A DNA stretch of 64,000 nucleotides from positions 13,605,001 through 13,669,000 of the forward strand of contig OX485807.1 of the NCBI GenBank assembly GCA_950295325.1. The letters run 5' to 3'. The position numbers and the translations under genes were made by a program. The notes beneath the pieces are model-generated. The model did not search any database. It worked only from the letters and a program-made list of their open reading frames with translations, and was not told where the DNA came from. Source of the stretch: Polytrichum commune (lineage: Eukaryota; Streptophyta; Polytrichopsida; Polytrichales; Polytrichaceae). Below are positions 62,411 to 64,000 of this stretch, one piece after another (the stretch's first letter is position 1; each line of letters begins with the position of its first letter).

Positions 62411-62430
62411 TTCCATTCATATAAATATAT
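61540..62430 (+). repeat. Tandem repeat, about 158 bp x 5-6, with embedded CA runs
   Basis: CATTCATACAAATATACAC recurs at 61562, 61724, 61882 (one change), 62040, 62196 and, changed, 62414: spacings 162, 158, 158, 156 and 218. Each unit holds TTAGGTTACACATTCCAA, CCACACTAACAATCTT and a CA run that differs in length between units. Long open frames here are artefacts of the repeat. Confidence 0.9.
62330..62410. repeat. (CA)n microsatellite
   Basis: About 80 bp of uninterrupted CA, expanded from the CA run of the last 158-bp unit; this accounts for the longer 218-bp spacing there. Confidence 0.97.
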
Positions 62431-62529
62431 AAACATACATTTGTCATTGGATTTGGTGAAGACATGGGGTTGCATACTCCAAGTTCCTTGTTTTTTATTT
62501 ATCTTTTATATCCACACTAGCACTATCAT

Positions 62530-62935
62530 ACTCATTTATTTCCTCACACATTTATGATAAATCCTAATATTACAAATATTGGGTTTCACACTCTAAGTTC
62601 CTCACTTTTGGCTTGTCTCTCATATCCACACTTACACTTCCATTCTCACACTCACAACTACATTTTTACTCCTACCCAGATACACATTCTTACACTAACA
62701 CACACATTGTCACATATTCTCATTCACACTCTCACATTCTCATACTCACACACATACATTGTCATTCACACTCTCAAACACATTCTCATTCATACTTTCA
62801 CATACTCCCTCACACCCACACACACTCATACACTTATACACACTAACACTCACACACACATCCTCACACTCACACACTCATACACACTAACAATCACACA
62901 CACATCCTCACTCTCACACTCAAACACTTATATAA
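62530..62935. repeat. CA/CT-rich low-complexity DNA
   Basis: Irregular CACACT and TCACAC strings, probably derived from the neighbouring satellite. Not coding. Confidence 0.8.
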
Positions 62936-62944
62936 AACCCTAAA

Positions 62945-63520
62945 ACTATTGATATATTGTGTGAACACAAATTTTCGAATTTTTTAGATTTTTTTGGAAT
63001 TTTCGGGCATTCATTATAAAAAAATTTGGGAAGGGGGGATCAATATTTTTTTTTAAGTGGCATCTCGGATCCGAGATGTCACTTTCAAAATGATAATCAA
63101 TCCCCCTTGCCCATAAGGTTTCATAACCAATTTTTAAAAATCCATAATTATTGAGCTAATGTGGGAGGACAAATTTCTAAATTTTGTGGAATTGTTTTGA
63201 ACAAACTATGAAGCTTCCGGGCAAAGGAGATTATTTGTCCTTTTGAAAGGGGCATTTCGGATCCGAGATGCCACATTAAAAAATAAAAATAACATCTACC
63301 TCCCATAAACGTTTACAAACAATTCGAAGAAATTTCAAAAAAATCCAAAAAAAACCACACAATCCGAAACTATTGATATATTGTATGAAGACAATTTTTG
63401 GAATTTTTTGCGAATTGTTTAGAATTTTTTGGAATTTTCAGGCATTAGTTATGAAACTTTATGGGAAGGGGGAACAATATATTTTCTAAAGTGGCATCTC
63501 GGATCACTAGTGGAAGTGTG
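62945..63520. repeat. Repeat unit with palindrome CATCTCGGATCCGAGATG
   Basis: A unit of about 140 bp occurs at 62945-63085 and again at 63365-63510: TTGATATATTGT, GGAATTTT(C)GGGCATT, GGGAAGGGGG, then AGTGGCATCTCGGATC. The first unit ends in a near-perfect 30-bp palindrome (63057-63086), and a related palindrome lies at 63243-63270. The second unit is cut after GGATC by unrelated sequence. Confidence 0.7.
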
Positions 63521-64000
63521 CAGCTCGTCACTCGACTTAGAGTATTGCGACTCGGATGGTGATTGACTCCCCGTCCGAGCAAGAAGTTGTATAAATGAAA
63601 CTTAGGTGGGTATATATTTAAGTTCAATTATATACATATTCAATTAGTCTCTTGGCAATAGTCAATTTCAAATTTCCTCCCCAATTTCCCCCCTATATTC
63701 CCTAAAATATCAATCAATTAATTATTCAATAAATAAACATGGACCATTCCCAATTTTCATCACCGTTCATACTATAACACACAAAGTACTTAATTTTGAC
63801 CAAAATCTGTCATTATTAAATAAATACTCCAAACCATAATACTAGATAATGAGCCATGGGGCAAAAACACAAGCGACCCGTCTAGGGCAGCCTGAATTTT
63901 CAAGGGTTGCCCAAAAAAAGGAAAAAAATGGTCCTCGTCAGAATGTGACTGAAAAATATGACTCACATAAAAATGTAGATAAACCAGGCAGATAAACCGG
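63521..64000. other. Intergenic, nothing recognised
   Basis: AT-rich DNA to the window edge; no exon or element with clear limits. Confidence 0.5.

Noticed and set aside
61640-62943. Long plus-strand open frames rich in HTHTHT and ITLTYIFTHT
   Set aside because: They are translations of CA microsatellite and 158-bp tandem repeat; no start context or family match.
1-64000. CRISPR arrays, bacterial operons, prophage or organellar genes
   Set aside because: No regularly spaced short repeats with unique spacers and no bacterial or organellar gene order; the genes are spliced nuclear plant genes.
1-64000. LTR retrotransposons or viral insertions
   Set aside because: No reverse transcriptase, integrase, gag or capsid-like frame and no long terminal repeat pair was seen.

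Overview
This is nuclear DNA from a green plant of the streptophyte lineage. It has multi-exon genes with GT-AG introns of about 100 to 2,000 bases, AT-rich intergenic DNA full of short inverted-repeat transposons, and a chloroplast-targeted cyclic-electron-flow protein (PGRL1). One long coiled-coil gene resembles FBF1, a basal-body transition-fibre protein. If that is right, the plant makes flagellated sperm (bryophyte, lycophyte, fern, cycad or Ginkgo grade, or a charophyte alga). This is inference; no marker fixes the species.

Layout, left to right. 1-5.6 kb: repeats, including a hAT-like MITE with a perfect 8-bp target duplication and a Harbinger-like MITE. 5.6-8.4 kb: a decayed, frameshifted coiled-coil gene. 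8.8-12 kb: a tRNA-like SINE head, MITEs and a diverged tandem duplication. 12.1-18.9 kb: a complete 12-exon LCB1 (serine palmitoyltransferase subunit 1), whose introns hold a MITE, a 5S-rRNA-headed SINE and a five-copy minisatellite. 22.4-36.9 kb: the FBF1-like gene, with more N-terminal-type exons at 37.5-39.9 kb. 40.9-42.3 kb: a 1.4-kb transposon with 3-bp target duplications. 43.3-49.7 kb: a complete 11-exon PGRL1 with one GC-AG intron. 50-53.6 kb: dispersed repeats. 54.3-55.6 kb: an intronless, full-length OST48 with a diverged copy of its 5' flank at 56.45-57.18 kb split by a MITE. 57-64 kb: MITE, SINE, tandem repeats, CA-rich satellite and a palindromic repeat.

Every gene recognised lies on the minus strand. 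The genes do not form a pathway: LCB1 acts in sphingolipid synthesis at the ER, OST48 in N-glycosylation at the ER, PGRL1 in thylakoid cyclic electron flow, and the FBF1-like protein, if correctly named, at the base of the flagellum. Exon limits were read by eye from frame continuity and splice sites; for LCB1 and PGRL1 every junction keeps frame and the spliced product aligns with the family throughout. The coiled-coil gene has two or three unresolved junctions.
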